Shown one piece after another: positions 1-9,284 of a stretch of DNA of 64,000 bases; the first letter of the stretch is position 1, and the number at the start of each line of letters is the position of its first letter. The notes beneath the pieces were generated by a model. That model was not told the origin of the DNA. It saw only the letters and a program-made list of their open reading frames with translations, and did no database searches. Position numbers and translations under genes: made by a program. The stretch comes from Pedobacter segetis. GTDB lineage: Bacteria > Bacteroidota > Bacteroidia > Sphingobacteriales > Sphingobacteriaceae. The stretch covers positions 123,626-187,625 of the forward strand of contig NZ_JAEHFY010000005.1 of the NCBI RefSeq assembly GCF_016623585.1. The letters are read 5' to 3'.

Positions 1-2
1 AG

Positions 3-554
3 CACACGTATTTAAACTTTCCATACTCTGCAATAAACAGCGTAAAAGCAAAAGAAATTTTAACGACAGAACAATTTGAAAAAGTGAATAAAAGTCGTCC
101 AAAAAGCAATAAAACAATTTTGTTTACTATCGGTTATGAAGGAATTTCGTTAGAAGAATACTTAAATCGTTTGCTGAAAAATGATGTAAAAGTTTTAGTT
201 GATGTTCGCAACAATCCGTTAAGTATGAAATACGGATTTAGCAAAAGTCAATTACTACGTTATTGCAATAGCTTGGGTATTGAATATGTACATTATCCAG
301 AAGTTGGCATACAATCTGAACAACGACAAGAACTAAATACACAAGCTGATTACGATAAATTATTTGCTGTTTACTGCGAAAACAACTTAACGAAAACAAC
401 CTCTTCGCAAGAGAAAATCTTAAACCTACTTAAAGAAAAAAAACGCATAGCCTTAACTTGCTTTGAAGCAAACATTTGCCAATGTCACCGCAAACATTTA
501 GCGGAAGCCATTGAGAACTTGCCTAATTTTAAATATGAAGTAAACCATATTTAA
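3..554 (+). CDS. DUF488 family protein, 5' end cut by the window edge
   Basis: The frame is open from base 3 with no stop, and residues upstream of the GTG at 84 read as normal coding sequence, so the gene starts before the window and 84 is probably not the true start. The visible part is a DUF488 domain: an early IGYEG motif, the VLVDVRNNP segment, and a late CFEAN..CHR segment near the C-terminus. DUF488 proteins are small and of unproven function; longer Bacteroidota versions carry an extra N-terminal domain, which the truncated upstream reading would fit. The stop is one base from the start of the next gene, so the two are almost certainly co-transcribed. Family is clear, function is not known. 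Confidence 0.85.
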   Translation, partial: HTYLNFPYSAINSVKAKEILTTEQFEKVNKSRPKSNKTILFTIGYEGISLEEYLNRLLKNDVKVLVDVRNNPLSMKYGFSKSQLLRYCNSLGIEYVHYPEVGIQSEQRQELNTQADYDKLFAVYCENNLTKTTSSQEKILNLLKEKKRIALTCFEANICQCHRKHLAEAIENLPNFKYEVNHI

Positions 555-555
555 A

Positions 556-1380
556 ATGGCAAAAACAAAAGTTTTAATTACGGTAAAAACCTACCCTGCC
601 ATTTCGAGCAAATATGACGAATTGGTTTGTACGGCAGGATTTCTTGAAGACGGTAGTTGGATTAGAATTTACCCTATTCAATTCCGTAAAAAATCGTTTG
701 AGGAGCAATACAAAAAATATGATTGGATAGAAATTGACCTAGTGAAAAACACAAGCGATTTCAGAAAAGAAAGTTTTAGACCAGTTTCTTATGACACAGA
801 AATAAAGATTTTAGACCATTTAGACACTAAAAGCAATTGGTTGTTAAGAAAGGAAATCGTGTTTAAAAACAAAGTCTATACCGATATTGAAGAACTGAAA
901 GCAGAAGCCAAAAATCGCAAAATAATGACTTCTCTTGCTGTCTTCAAGCCAACTGAAATTGTTGATTTCACGATTGAGCAAGTAGAACGAGAATGGGATG
1001 AAAAGAAACTCAAAAAATTAAAACAATACAGAAGCAGTAATTTATTTGCCCAAGAAGATGAAGATTTGTTTGAAGTCGTAAGAAAACTACCGTATAAATT
1101 TTCTTATGTTTTGCGTGATTGCAACGGAAAACAAAGCAAAATGATGATTGAAGATTGGGAAATAGGTCAACTTTATTGGAATTGTCTTTCTCGACACGAG
1201 GGCAACGAAGCAAAAACAGTTGAAGATGTTAAGAAAAAATACTTTGACGACTTTGCAAAAACAAAAGATTTGTATTTGTTTTTAGGGACATCGCAACTTC
1301 ATCATTTAACAGGCAAAAATCCATTTATGATTATCGGCACTTTTCACCCTAAAATAGAAATACAAACTTCTTTGTTCTGA
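556..1380 (+). CDS. Conserved hypothetical protein paired with DUF488
   Basis: A 274-residue soluble protein with no signal peptide or membrane segment. It opens with a beta-rich stretch (VLITVKTYPAIS, then DGSWIRIYPI) and is rich in Lys, Glu and aromatic residues. The start ATG lies one base after the DUF488 stop, a spacing that implies translational coupling and a joint function. I do not recognise a catalytic motif. The ending LHHLTGKNPFMIIGTF looks like a conserved domain end, so the gene seems complete. Nothing in the sequence justifies a functional name. Confidence 0.75.
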   Translation: MAKTKVLITVKTYPAISSKYDELVCTAGFLEDGSWIRIYPIQFRKKSFEEQYKKYDWIEIDLVKNTSDFRKESFRPVSYDTEIKILDHLDTKSNWLLRKEIVFKNKVYTDIEELKAEAKNRKIMTSLAVFKPTEIVDFTIEQVEREWDEKKLKKLKQYRSSNLFAQEDEDLFEVVRKLPYKFSYVLRDCNGKQSKMMIEDWEIGQLYWNCLSRHEGNEAKTVEDVKKKYFDDFAKTKDLYLFLGTSQLHHLTGKNPFMIIGTFHPKIEIQTSLF

Positions 1381-1567
1381 CAATGAATGACAAGAAGTAT
1401 TGCCAATAACAAGGTATTGCCAATAACTTGGCTGAAAAGCTTCGATTGAACGTTTGTGCAAGGTTCAACATCTGTTCTTTGTTTGAACTGAAGTGCTAAG
1501 AACACCCTCCCTTCGCAAAGTCCCAATCCGTTATAAGTCTTTTGCCTAAAATCTTCCGCCAGAAAAC

Positions 1568-2320
1568 CTAATCATTAGTTTTTCCTTTTTTTAGATAATA
1601 AAAAGCCAATTTAAATGCGATTATAACATGGTTAAAAAGGTTAGGAAAAAACCCGTAATACTTTTTAAAAATTTGGTAACGTTCTAACAAGCTTTGCCTT
1701 TGGCGTTTTTTAGACATCCCGCCAATTAAATATTTAGCCACGTACATTTTAGTGTTCATTATGGTTTTGGCTTTAGAAATAGCGTCCAAGATCCAATCAA
1801 TATCTGCACTTAACTGATATTGTGGGTCGTAAAATTTAGTGATAGATTTTTTGATATAGATAGCTTGGTGGCTCACGCTCATCCCAAACCTAAAACTGTT
1901 TAAATCCAATCTCTCTGGTGCTTTATGCCTTCTTTGCCCTTGGTTTATCAAATCCTCATCGATCATCTCTGTCTCGCCATAGTAAATATCGGCGAAAGCT
2001 TGATCTTTAAAAATGGTTGCAACCGTATTTTTGTCATAAATTTCATCTCCAGAATTCATAAACAAAATATAATCGCCTTTGGCCAATTTTAATCCCTTGT
2101 TCATGGCATCGTAAATCCCTTTATCAGGTTCAGAAAGTACTATATCTATGTTTTCTTTATATTTTTCGATGATCGCTAAAGTGCCGTCGGTAGATTTTCC
2201 ATCAATAATAAGGTATTCTATATTAGGATAAGTTTGTTGGGCTACAGATTTTATGGTCCGCTCAATGTGTTTTACATTGTTAAAAACTACCGTAATAACA
2301 GATAAAAGCGGTTTTTTCAT
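1568..2320 (-). CDS. Family 2 glycosyltransferase
   Basis: A 250-residue GT-A fold enzyme. The N-terminus (LLSVITVVFNNVKHIERTI) is the nucleotide-binding start of GT2, followed by the LIIDGKSTDGT segment, the SEPDKGIYDAMNKG segment of WcaA/PGL-type enzymes, and FMNSGDE, the probable metal-binding DxD equivalent. It lacks a large membrane domain, so it should act at the cytoplasmic face of the inner membrane, adding a sugar to a lipid-linked oligosaccharide. Its start overlaps the end of the upstream glycosyltransferase by four bases (ATGA), showing an operon. Donor and acceptor sugars cannot be told from sequence. Confidence 0.9.
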   Translation of the reverse strand: MKKPLLSVITVVFNNVKHIERTIKSVAQQTYPNIEYLIIDGKSTDGTLAIIEKYKENIDIVLSEPDKGIYDAMNKGLKLAKGDYILFMNSGDEIYDKNTVATIFKDQAFADIYYGETEMIDEDLINQGQRRHKAPERLDLNSFRFGMSVSHQAIYIKKSITKFYDPQYQLSADIDWILDAISKAKTIMNTKMYVAKYLIGGMSKKRQRQSLLERYQIFKKYYGFFPNLFNHVIIAFKLAFYYLKKGKTND

Positions 2321-3576
2321 GATGATGTTAATGATCGGTAAAGGGCCAAATATTTTTCTGCAACTATTTCTTCACTATAAGAATTTAGAACTTTCTCACG
2401 GGCGTTATTTTTTAAATCATCATTCGGATGATCTAATACCCAACCGATCCCGTTTGCTAAATCTTCTGAGGATCTGTATTTGGCGATGTAGCCATTTTTT
2501 TGATGATCTATCATTTCTGGGATGCCGCCTTGATCAAAAGCGACCACAGGAATTGCGCAAGACAAAGCTTCCATTACCATATTTGGCAAATTATCTTCTA
2601 GCGAAGGCAACACAAAAACATCTGCCAGGTTATAAATCTCTACCAATTGCTGCTCATTGTTAATGATAGAAAAACTCTTAGCAGGGAAAGGAAATTGGTT
2701 TACAGACAAAGTTTTATTTTTCCCAAAAAGTAAAAATTGAATATTTGCAGCTGGATTTTTTTCTTTTAATATGGATAAAGCTTCCATCAAATAAACCAAG
2801 CCTTTTCTTTTATCATTGATATTTGCCGCACCAAAAAGGATAATTTTTTTTTCTGTTTCGATATTCCATTTTTTTCTTAACGATGCTTGGTTTAAAGGTT
2901 TATAGATTGCTGTTTTTATAGGATTTGGGATTGCTATAACCCTAAAGTTTTTGAGCAAAGAACTGCTTTTGGCAACATTTGCCAACCATTGGCTGCAAGC
3001 CACAAAAACCAAATTTCTATTTTGCTTATAGATTTCTTTCTTTTTAAGCCAGCCTTTTCTAGAAATATCATGTTCTTGTGGGGTTCTCAAAAACTGGCAA
3101 TTCCCACATTCATTTAAAAAATGATCGCAAACCCCTGCATAATGGCACCCGCCGGTAAAAGTCCACATATCATGCAAGGTCCAAACTACGGGCTTATTTA
3201 ACCCTAATAAACTCTTGATGTTTTTTAACGATAAAAAGCCTTGGTTTATCCAATGAAAATGAAGTATTTGTGCTAATTGTATATGCTTGTTTTGTGAAAT
3301 ATCTGTACCTGTATTGGCTGTAGAAAATGCGAACCTTACCGTTTTATCCGCTTCTTGAAAAGCGATGAAAGGCAATCTTTCTAAATAAAAATTAAGCTCG
3401 GCCTTAAGCAAACCCATCTGATTGTGGATGGTAGAAAAAATCTGTAAATCTTCAGATCTTTTATTTTGCACCAATAAATCAACATCAACTTTTGGTTTAA
3501 GGGCTTGCAATAACCTTTTGCAGGCAACGGGAGCGCCGCCGCCATGATCAGCGGTATTGATTAGGCAAACTTTCAT
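2317..3576 (-). CDS. GT4-type glycosyltransferase (group 1)
   Basis: A GT-B fold enzyme. The reading frame is open to 3624, but the internal Met at 3576 begins the family's usual KVCLINTADHGGGAP start (glycine-rich donor/acceptor loop), so I choose it; that gives 419 residues. The middle carries WTLHDMWTFTGGCHYAGVC with a cysteine pair (CDHFLNECGNC) typical of a GT4 subgroup in Bacteroidota polysaccharide loci. The C-terminal half has the GAANINDKRKG donor loop, then VLPSLEDNLPNMVMEALSC, the E-x7-E nucleotide-sugar site, and FDQGGIPEMI. It overlaps the following GT2 gene by four bases. Confidence 0.9.
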   Translation of the reverse strand: MKVCLINTADHGGGAPVACKRLLQALKPKVDVDLLVQNKRSEDLQIFSTIHNQMGLLKAELNFYLERLPFIAFQEADKTVRFAFSTANTGTDISQNKHIQLAQILHFHWINQGFLSLKNIKSLLGLNKPVVWTLHDMWTFTGGCHYAGVCDHFLNECGNCQFLRTPQEHDISRKGWLKKKEIYKQNRNLVFVACSQWLANVAKSSSLLKNFRVIAIPNPIKTAIYKPLNQASLRKKWNIETEKKIILFGAANINDKRKGLVYLMEALSILKEKNPAANIQFLLFGKNKTLSVNQFPFPAKSFSIINNEQQLVEIYNLADVFVLPSLEDNLPNMVMEALSCAIPVVAFDQGGIPEMIDHQKNGYIAKYRSSEDLANGIGWVLDHPNDDLKNNAREKVLNSYSEEIVAEKYLALYRSLTSS

Positions 3577-3654
3577 TAATTGATTTTTTGCAAAACTAAA
3601 TTTAGATTTATTAATATCTTGCAAATTATTAAAAATGCCATCAATATTTAACCC

Positions 3655-4149
3655 ATGAACGTTATTTCTTCTTTATTTCAGGATCAAAAAAAGAATAAAG
3701 GGAATTTAAAAGGGCAAATTATCCTTTTCATGTTCAGGTTTGCGCAATTGGCCAATAGGCATATTTTAATAGCTGTTTTATTATGTATTTATTTAGCCTT
3801 TTACCATGTTTTTATAGAGTGGTTTTTGGGTATAGAATTACCAAGGAAAACAAGAGCGGGCAAAGGATTGGTAATTTATCATGGGCAGGCTTTGGTGGTA
3901 AACCAAGGCGTTGTTTTTGGTGATGATTGCATCTTAAGAAACTCTACCACCATTGGCCATAAAATTTTAAAAGATGGTACTTTTAGTGCCTGCCCAAAAA
4001 TTGGAAACCGTGTAGATATTGGCGCAAACGTTTGTATAATTGGCAACGTGAAAATTGGGAACAATGTGAAGATAGGTGCTGGAGCGGTGGTTATAAAGGA
4101 TATTCCTGATAATTGTACGGTAGTAGGAAACCCAGCAAGAATAATTTGA
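3655..4149 (+). CDS. Serine acetyltransferase-like hexapeptide-repeat acyltransferase
   Basis: A 164-residue protein whose C-terminal half is a left-handed beta helix of hexapeptide repeats (IGNRVDIGANVCIIGNVKIGNNVKIGAGAVV), ending in the family signature DIPDNCTVVGNPARII. The N-terminal half has a hydrophobic stretch at about residues 35-60 that may sit in the membrane. His in IYHGQALVV and STTIGHK are likely active-site residues by analogy with CysE/WcaB. In this neighbourhood it more likely acetylates a sugar on a surface polysaccharide than serine. It diverges from the minus-strand glycosyltransferases and is followed nine bases later by a methyltransferase. Confidence 0.85.
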   Translation: MNVISSLFQDQKKNKGNLKGQIILFMFRFAQLANRHILIAVLLCIYLAFYHVFIEWFLGIELPRKTRAGKGLVIYHGQALVVNQGVVFGDDCILRNSTTIGHKILKDGTFSACPKIGNRVDIGANVCIIGNVKIGNNVKIGAGAVVIKDIPDNCTVVGNPARII

Positions 4150-4157
4150 GACTTTAA

Positions 4158-4904
4158 ATGAGCAATAATTTAACCGACCGTACTTTTTGGAAAAACTTTT
4201 GGGAATCTAAAAAAGGATTGATTTTTAAGGTAAAACCAGATTATACATTTAGTGCCATTTTGGGCAAACTCATCAAAGAAAGAAACCTTAAAACAGCTAT
4301 CGAATTGGGTGGTTTCCCGGGCTATTACTCTACTTTCTTAAAAAGATATTTCGATTTAAAAGTTACGCTTTTTGATTATTTCATCCATCAAAAAATTATA
4401 GATGAACTGTTGGTTTTTAATGATCTTAAAACTGAGGATATAGAGATTATCGAAGCAGATTTATTTACCTATCAACCTAAAGAAAAATATGATCTGGTAA
4501 GCTCTTTTGGCTTGATAGAACATTTTGAGAACACAAAAGACATTATAGAAAAACATTTGATGTTTTTAAACAACAACGGTACTTTGTTTATCACGCTTCC
4601 AAATTTTAAGGGCGTTAACGGTTGGGTACAAAAGAAATTTGATAAATACAATTATGATAAGCACAACATCAATTGTATGGACTTAAATCTTTTAAAATCA
4701 GTTGCAGAAGAATTGGGTTTAAAAGAAGTAAAAACTTATTATACAGGCGGTTTTAGTACTTGGTTAGAAAACAAAGCATCTAAACCAGCCATGGATAAAG
4801 CCATAGTAAAAACGATTTGGTTAGCGGGGAAAATAGTTTCTAAAACAATCAAAAAAGAAAGCAAATTATTGTCGCCTTATATAGTTTTAGAGGCTAGGAG
4901 GTAG
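4158..4904 (+). CDS. SAM-dependent class I methyltransferase
   Basis: 248 residues. The SAM-binding motif I is visible as AIELGGFPGYYSTFL at about residues 48-62, followed by an acidic strand end (TLFDYFI) and a post-motif YDLVSSFGLIEHFENT, typical of Methyltransf_11/23 enzymes. It starts eight bases after the acetyltransferase stop and probably shares its transcript. Context suggests modification of a glycan or glycan precursor. Its last 18 bases overlap the 3' end of the convergent glycosyltransferase on the other strand. Confidence 0.87.
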   Translation: MSNNLTDRTFWKNFWESKKGLIFKVKPDYTFSAILGKLIKERNLKTAIELGGFPGYYSTFLKRYFDLKVTLFDYFIHQKIIDELLVFNDLKTEDIEIIEADLFTYQPKEKYDLVSSFGLIEHFENTKDIIEKHLMFLNNNGTLFITLPNFKGVNGWVQKKFDKYNYDKHNINCMDLNLLKSVAEELGLKEVKTYYTGGFSTWLENKASKPAMDKAIVKTIWLAGKIVSKTIKKESKLLSPYIVLEARR

Positions 4905-5807
4905 GGTTTTTATTTTTTGCTTAATAAACCTCAGCAACCTTTCAAAAATATTCCCCTTTCTTTTCGCCAAGAAATTTCTGATCATTTGGTAAGCAATAGG
5001 GTTTTCTTCAATTACGGTAGGGAATTGTTTGATAGGTTTTTGGGAAATATTTACTTGGTACATTTTTTCTATATTAGAGTGTGTACCTGTACCATCATGC
5101 CCAATGTTGTTGATCAAAGAATGCGTTGGGTTTAAGCTTAAGCCGTTATTTAAAAATACAGAGGCGTACCATCTAATAGCCCACGAATTATTTTTACCCA
5201 CCTTAAAACCTTCCATTTGTTTCCAAAAATTCATTTTATGTTCTATAGAAAAAGCAAACTTTTTTTCTTCATCAAACCGGGCCATTAATTCATCAATATT
5301 GGGGTTAAACTTGTCCCAGGCCCTTTTCCAAGTTGCCCATCCCCAACTATGTACGGCCCGGTAAAAAAATGTTTCTGGCAAATCATCGGCGAAAGCCAAA
5401 GGATACATATAAGCACCTATGTGCATCACTTTTTCTTGTTCTTGATATTTATCCAAGGCTTCGTTAAAATATTCTAAAGTGAAAGGCGAGCTTAACAAAT
5501 CGTCTTCAAAAACAATTACCTTGCCGTAGGTATTTACCAATTCTTTAACACCGTTGATAATGGAATTTGCCAAACCCAAGTTTTTTTTTGCCCTTACCAC
5601 CCTTACCGATTTAAAACCATCGATATTAGAAACAACCTCGTTTACCAACCGCACATTTTCTTCCTCGGCATCGGTTTTTGCGGCATCGGCAAAAATGTAC
5701 AGCCTAGAATCTTCTGCCAGTTGGTTGGCCTGCAGAAACTTTAAAGTACGGCGGGTGTGCTCTGGCCGGTTATAAACAAAAAGGGCAATTGGCGCTAGGT
5801 TTTGCAT
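4887..5807 (-). CDS. GNT-I-like glycosyltransferase (GT2/GT13-type)
   Basis: 306 residues beginning LAPIALFVYNRPEHTRRTLKFL, the start seen in bacterial glycosyltransferases related to GNT-I. The metal site is probably VIVFEDDLLSSPFTLEYFNEAL (acidic EDD at about 100-102), and HSWGWATWKRAW is a strongly conserved motif of the group. No membrane segment. The gene lies four bases downstream of the flippase gene and is the last of the minus-strand run 9160-4887. The 18-base convergent overlap with the methyltransferase suggests compact packing or transcriptional interference. Confidence 0.85.
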   Translation of the reverse strand: MQNLAPIALFVYNRPEHTRRTLKFLQANQLAEDSRLYIFADAAKTDAEEENVRLVNEVVSNIDGFKSVRVVRAKKNLGLANSIINGVKELVNTYGKVIVFEDDLLSSPFTLEYFNEALDKYQEQEKVMHIGAYMYPLAFADDLPETFFYRAVHSWGWATWKRAWDKFNPNIDELMARFDEEKKFAFSIEHKMNFWKQMEGFKVGKNNSWAIRWYASVFLNNGLSLNPTHSLINNIGHDGTGTHSNIEKMYQVNISQKPIKQFPTVIEENPIAYQMIRNFLAKRKGNIFERLLRFIKQKIKTLPPSL

Positions 5808-5811
5808 AATT

Positions 5812-7296
5812 TTAGCGTTTAAATTTGTTGATGATCTGATTTATAAACTCATTTATATCACTAGATATTTTAAAATAATAGATCAAAACAGTATAAAAAA
5901 ACAACATCAAAAAAGAACGGATCGGAACATCGATAAAGAAATTATGGCGATAAGGCAATGCCAAACCAGCGCATAAAACCACCATTGAAATGATGATCAG
6001 TTTTATAAATTGGACATTAAAAGGTTGCAATCTATAGCGGAAAGCGAGGAAACTCCAATAAGAAAAATTTAAGAGCAACATGGTTGCAGAGTAAGAGATC
6101 GCAGCACCCAACATCCCAAATTTTGGGATCAACAATACGTTTAGCCCGATACAGATTAAAGCAGCGGCCATTAGGATATACATGGTTAGCTTGTAATTTT
6201 TAGAAAAACTGATAATTGCACCGTTTAATCCGCCTGTAATATCGAACAAAAACCCTAAGCCTAAAACGATAAAAACATCGTAATAGTTAACGTATTCTGG
6301 CTTTTTTAGGAGGAATAAAATGTTTTGCCAATTGGCGATCAAGCCTATCAATAACAAACAGCCTAACAAGAATTGCACTAAAGAAGTTTTATGGTATATT
6401 TTGTTGATTTTTGCTAAATCATCTGTTTTCCAAGCATCTGCAATTATTTGATAAGAAGTTGTATTTAAAGCTTTTGCCGGAAGATTGATGACCAAAGCCA
6501 TACCAAAAAAGGTAACATAATAACCCACCATGGCTTCGCTAGAAAAAACTTTCAATAAAAGTGTATCTATGTTTTGTATCATGGCAAAAGAACCGCCGGC
6601 CAGCATGGCATAAAATCCGTATCGCAGCATTTCTGGCGATAGGGTTCTTACTTTTTCAGACACTTTATTGAAACGGATCAAATCTAGTTTTTTGAGATAG
6701 GTGAGCAGCAGCAAAAGGATAATTCCGTTTGCCAAAACGTACCAATAAACAAATTGGGTATAATTTATAAAGTTGAAATAAACCAGAACTACCGCCAAAC
6801 CTGTCAATACCTTAAGCAGAACCTCCCTTAAAAATGAGGGTAAGATATTATGGAAAGTTGTGCGGGCAAATGTTTCTGCCAAATTATACCAAAGCGTAAA
6901 CAGGGCAACCGGAACGATGTAATAATAATATTGATAAAATAATGAAGAGCCTCTATTGTCTTTTTTAAAAGATTGGATAAATTCTTTCCCGAAAATATAG
7001 AATATACTTACCACTAAAAAACCTATCAATGTTACCTTAAAAACATACAGCGGAAAACCATTGTGCTTTTTATCATCGGTTTTAAAAAAAGGGAAATAAC
7101 GTGTAATTGCACTGCTAAAACCGATGGCTGCAATTTGTGTGTAAAGTAAAGAAACAGATGTTATCAACCCGAAAAAACCGATTTGCTCTGGCGTTAAAAC
7201 CCTCTGGAAAAGAATAATCAAATTAAAAAAGCCCAAAGCAGTACCAATATAAAGGGTAATGCTGTTAAAAAAACCTTGCTTTTTTAATAAGTTCAT
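5812..7296 (-). CDS. Polysaccharide flippase of the Wzx/MOP superfamily
   Basis: 494 residues with about 12-14 hydrophobic segments along the whole chain and very few soluble stretches. The start NLLKKQGFFNSITLYIGTALGFFNLIILF resembles RfbX/Wzx and PST transporters. It should flip undecaprenyl-linked repeat units across the inner membrane. Its start overlaps the end of the upstream glycosyltransferase by four bases. No Wzy polymerase or initiating phosphoglycosyltransferase is seen nearby, so the locus may be incomplete here or continue elsewhere. Confidence 0.9.
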   Translation of the reverse strand: MNLLKKQGFFNSITLYIGTALGFFNLIILFQRVLTPEQIGFFGLITSVSLLYTQIAAIGFSSAITRYFPFFKTDDKKHNGFPLYVFKVTLIGFLVVSIFYIFGKEFIQSFKKDNRGSSLFYQYYYYIVPVALFTLWYNLAETFARTTFHNILPSFLREVLLKVLTGLAVVLVYFNFINYTQFVYWYVLANGIILLLLLTYLKKLDLIRFNKVSEKVRTLSPEMLRYGFYAMLAGGSFAMIQNIDTLLLKVFSSEAMVGYYVTFFGMALVINLPAKALNTTSYQIIADAWKTDDLAKINKIYHKTSLVQFLLGCLLLIGLIANWQNILFLLKKPEYVNYYDVFIVLGLGFLFDITGGLNGAIISFSKNYKLTMYILMAAALICIGLNVLLIPKFGMLGAAISYSATMLLLNFSYWSFLAFRYRLQPFNVQFIKLIIISMVVLCAGLALPYRHNFFIDVPIRSFLMLFFYTVLIYYFKISSDINEFINQIINKFKR

Positions 7297-8465
7297 TTTA
7301 AATCCTGTATCAATTTTGGGTACAAATTTTTTGGCTCGTAAACTTTAACCGCCAATTTCGCTTTTTCTTTTAAAGAAACCAGTAAAGAAGGGTTTTCTAT
7401 CAATTGTTTTAAAACGATCAAGGCGTTATCCTGATAAGATAAACATATTGTTTTTAAATCATTTGGGATTGGGTAACTGTTAGGAAAAATCCCCGGTTTT
7501 GCGGCTTTGATCATGTTAAAGATCACGCCAGTTTCTTTGGTTTGGCCGTATTTACTTTGGTTGTCCAAACTTGGTTTTAAGTTTCCTAAAATAATATCGC
7601 AACTGTTTAAGCGGTTTTCAAACTCATTGGTTTGGATAAAATCTTTTTGATACCGAAAAAGCAAACCTAAATTTTGTAACTCTTTGATCTTAGGGATTAA
7701 ATATTGGTTGTTTTTGGGGATATACCCCAATAAATCAATCATGATTTTACCTTTAAAAAAGGTAGCGTTTTCTTTTAAACCTTCAAGTAATCCATCATAA
7801 TCCCTTCGATGGTCATCTACCGAGCCAGGGATGCAAACCCTTAATTCTTTGTTGTTTAATGATAAATCTTGAGGTGTTTGATGGATGCAAAAAGGAAAAA
7901 CGATGATGTTTGCGGCTTTTAAATATCGCTGTAAATATTCTTTTTGGGTATTACCGTACACTAAAATCTTATCGCCTTTGGCTTTTGCTTTCTCTACAAC
8001 AATATCCCTGTAGCGTTGTCTTTTTTTCTCTTTAATAAAGTATTTGATGGGTAAATAAACAGTTGTTTTTAATTTAGCTAACGATGCTTTTTTTAGCCTA
8101 AACTTTAACAATTCTACTTGTTTTTTAAGGGGATTATCAAAAAACGTCTCTATATTATGAATGGTTAAAACGGTTTTGCTTTGCCAATCTATACAAGAAA
8201 ATTCTTTGTAATAGCTAGAGATGGTATTGATATGGATTACATCGAAATCTAAGGCAGCAATTCTTTTTAGATAAGCTAAAACTGTCTCATTCTGCTTATT
8301 TAATTCGGTTTTTATGTTTTCTTGAGGGAAAGGAAAAGATATTTTTAAATCGCTTAATGTAAAAACGGTTATCTGGTTTAAGTTGTTTTGGGCATAAGTA
8401 ATGGCTAAAGCTTCAACCGCTGTGTAGTGATTGGGTTCGCATATTTCTATAATCCCAATCTTCAA
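7293..8465 (-). CDS. Probable GT-B glycosyltransferase
   Basis: 390 residues. The two-lobed layout fits GT-B: an N-terminal half with KIGIIEICEPNHYTAVEAL and FDVIHINTISS, a middle TVLTIHNIETFF, and a C-terminal half where VCIPGSVDDHRRDYDGLL corresponds to the donor-binding loop and FNMIKAAKPGIFP resembles the E-x7-E region, although the usual first Glu is not obvious (KETGVIFNM may supply it). No signal peptide or membrane anchor. It has four-base overlaps on both sides (FkbM methyltransferase upstream, flippase downstream), so it belongs to the operon. The family call is weaker than for the neighbouring transferases. Confidence 0.7.
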   Translation of the reverse strand: MKIGIIEICEPNHYTAVEALAITYAQNNLNQITVFTLSDLKISFPFPQENIKTELNKQNETVLAYLKRIAALDFDVIHINTISSYYKEFSCIDWQSKTVLTIHNIETFFDNPLKKQVELLKFRLKKASLAKLKTTVYLPIKYFIKEKKRQRYRDIVVEKAKAKGDKILVYGNTQKEYLQRYLKAANIIVFPFCIHQTPQDLSLNNKELRVCIPGSVDDHRRDYDGLLEGLKENATFFKGKIMIDLLGYIPKNNQYLIPKIKELQNLGLLFRYQKDFIQTNEFENRLNSCDIILGNLKPSLDNQSKYGQTKETGVIFNMIKAAKPGIFPNSYPIPNDLKTICLSYQDNALIVLKQLIENPSLLVSLKEKAKLAVKVYEPKNLYPKLIQDLK

Positions 8466-9160
8466 TTTTTTGCGGTATTTACAAAGAAAGACTCTGCGTA
8501 TAAAATCCTGCCGTCTTCTTTATTAAAAGTTTGGGTATAATTCCCTTGAAAAGCGTAGCCTATATTAATTAGCAATTGGTAAATACCATCAAACAGCAAT
8601 TGATCTTTATAAAGTTCTTCAAAAGAAGTCTCGATCAAAATGCTATCCGCTTTTTTAAGCGTTTCAATCCCGCCTTTTATCACCCTGTCCTCAAAACCTT
8701 GTACATCTACCTTTACCATAAACTTTCCGTTAATTTTTAGTTGCGGAAAAACGTCATCTAACCTTTTTACGGTAATGGTTTCTTTTTTTACATAATCCGT
8801 CCCGGCAAAAACCTCGGTATGTAAATTGGCCATTGGCAGCAAAGAAGAGCTTGGCGTGTGTGCGCTAATATTTATTTCTTGTTGTTCGTTTACATCGCCT
8901 ATGGCACAATTTATTGCCTTTACGTTTATACCTTTTGTGTTTTCAACTAATTGTTCGTAACAACCCTTGATAGGTTCAAAAGATATGATTTTTGCGTTTG
9001 GCAAAATTTTATGGATAAGGTTGGCGTACTGGCCCGTGTTTGCGCCAATATCCAAAACATAGCCTAGGTTTCTTTTCTGCAACCATTTATTGTTTTCTGG
9101 GCGTACCAATTTTATGATGATGCCCATTTTATAAAATATATCTTGGATCAGTTTTATCAT
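8462..9160 (-). CDS. FkbM family methyltransferase
   Basis: 232 residues. Motif I is GYVLDIGANTGQYANLI near residues 30-47, then IISFEPIKGCYEQL (motif II with the acidic residue) and the FkbM-specific FMVKVDVQGFEDRVIKGG followed by ILIETSF. FkbM enzymes O-methylate sugars or polyketides; here a sugar hydroxyl is the natural target. It is the first gene of the minus-strand polysaccharide run and overlaps the next gene by four bases. It is divergent from the 7TM regulator at 9285 with a 124-base spacer. Confidence 0.92.
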   Translation of the reverse strand: MIKLIQDIFYKMGIIIKLVRPENNKWLQKRNLGYVLDIGANTGQYANLIHKILPNAKIISFEPIKGCYEQLVENTKGINVKAINCAIGDVNEQQEINISAHTPSSSLLPMANLHTEVFAGTDYVKKETITVKRLDDVFPQLKINGKFMVKVDVQGFEDRVIKGGIETLKKADSILIETSFEELYKDQLLFDGIYQLLINIGYAFQGNYTQTFNKEDGRILYAESFFVNTAKN

Positions 9161-9284
9161 TTTTGAAATTTTCTCAAAACTAGAGATTTAAGGGGTAATT
9201 ATATAAAGCTTATGAATCAATTTGTAAAAATTTTGATAATTTTAATCTTTTAGTGCACAACCTAATTTATTCTTTATCATAAAA

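Noticed and set aside
1344..1526. 60-residue minus-strand ORF at the end of the DUF488 partner
   Set aside because: It overlaps the partner's 3' end and the repetitive 1381-1567 spacer, with no recognisable protein features.
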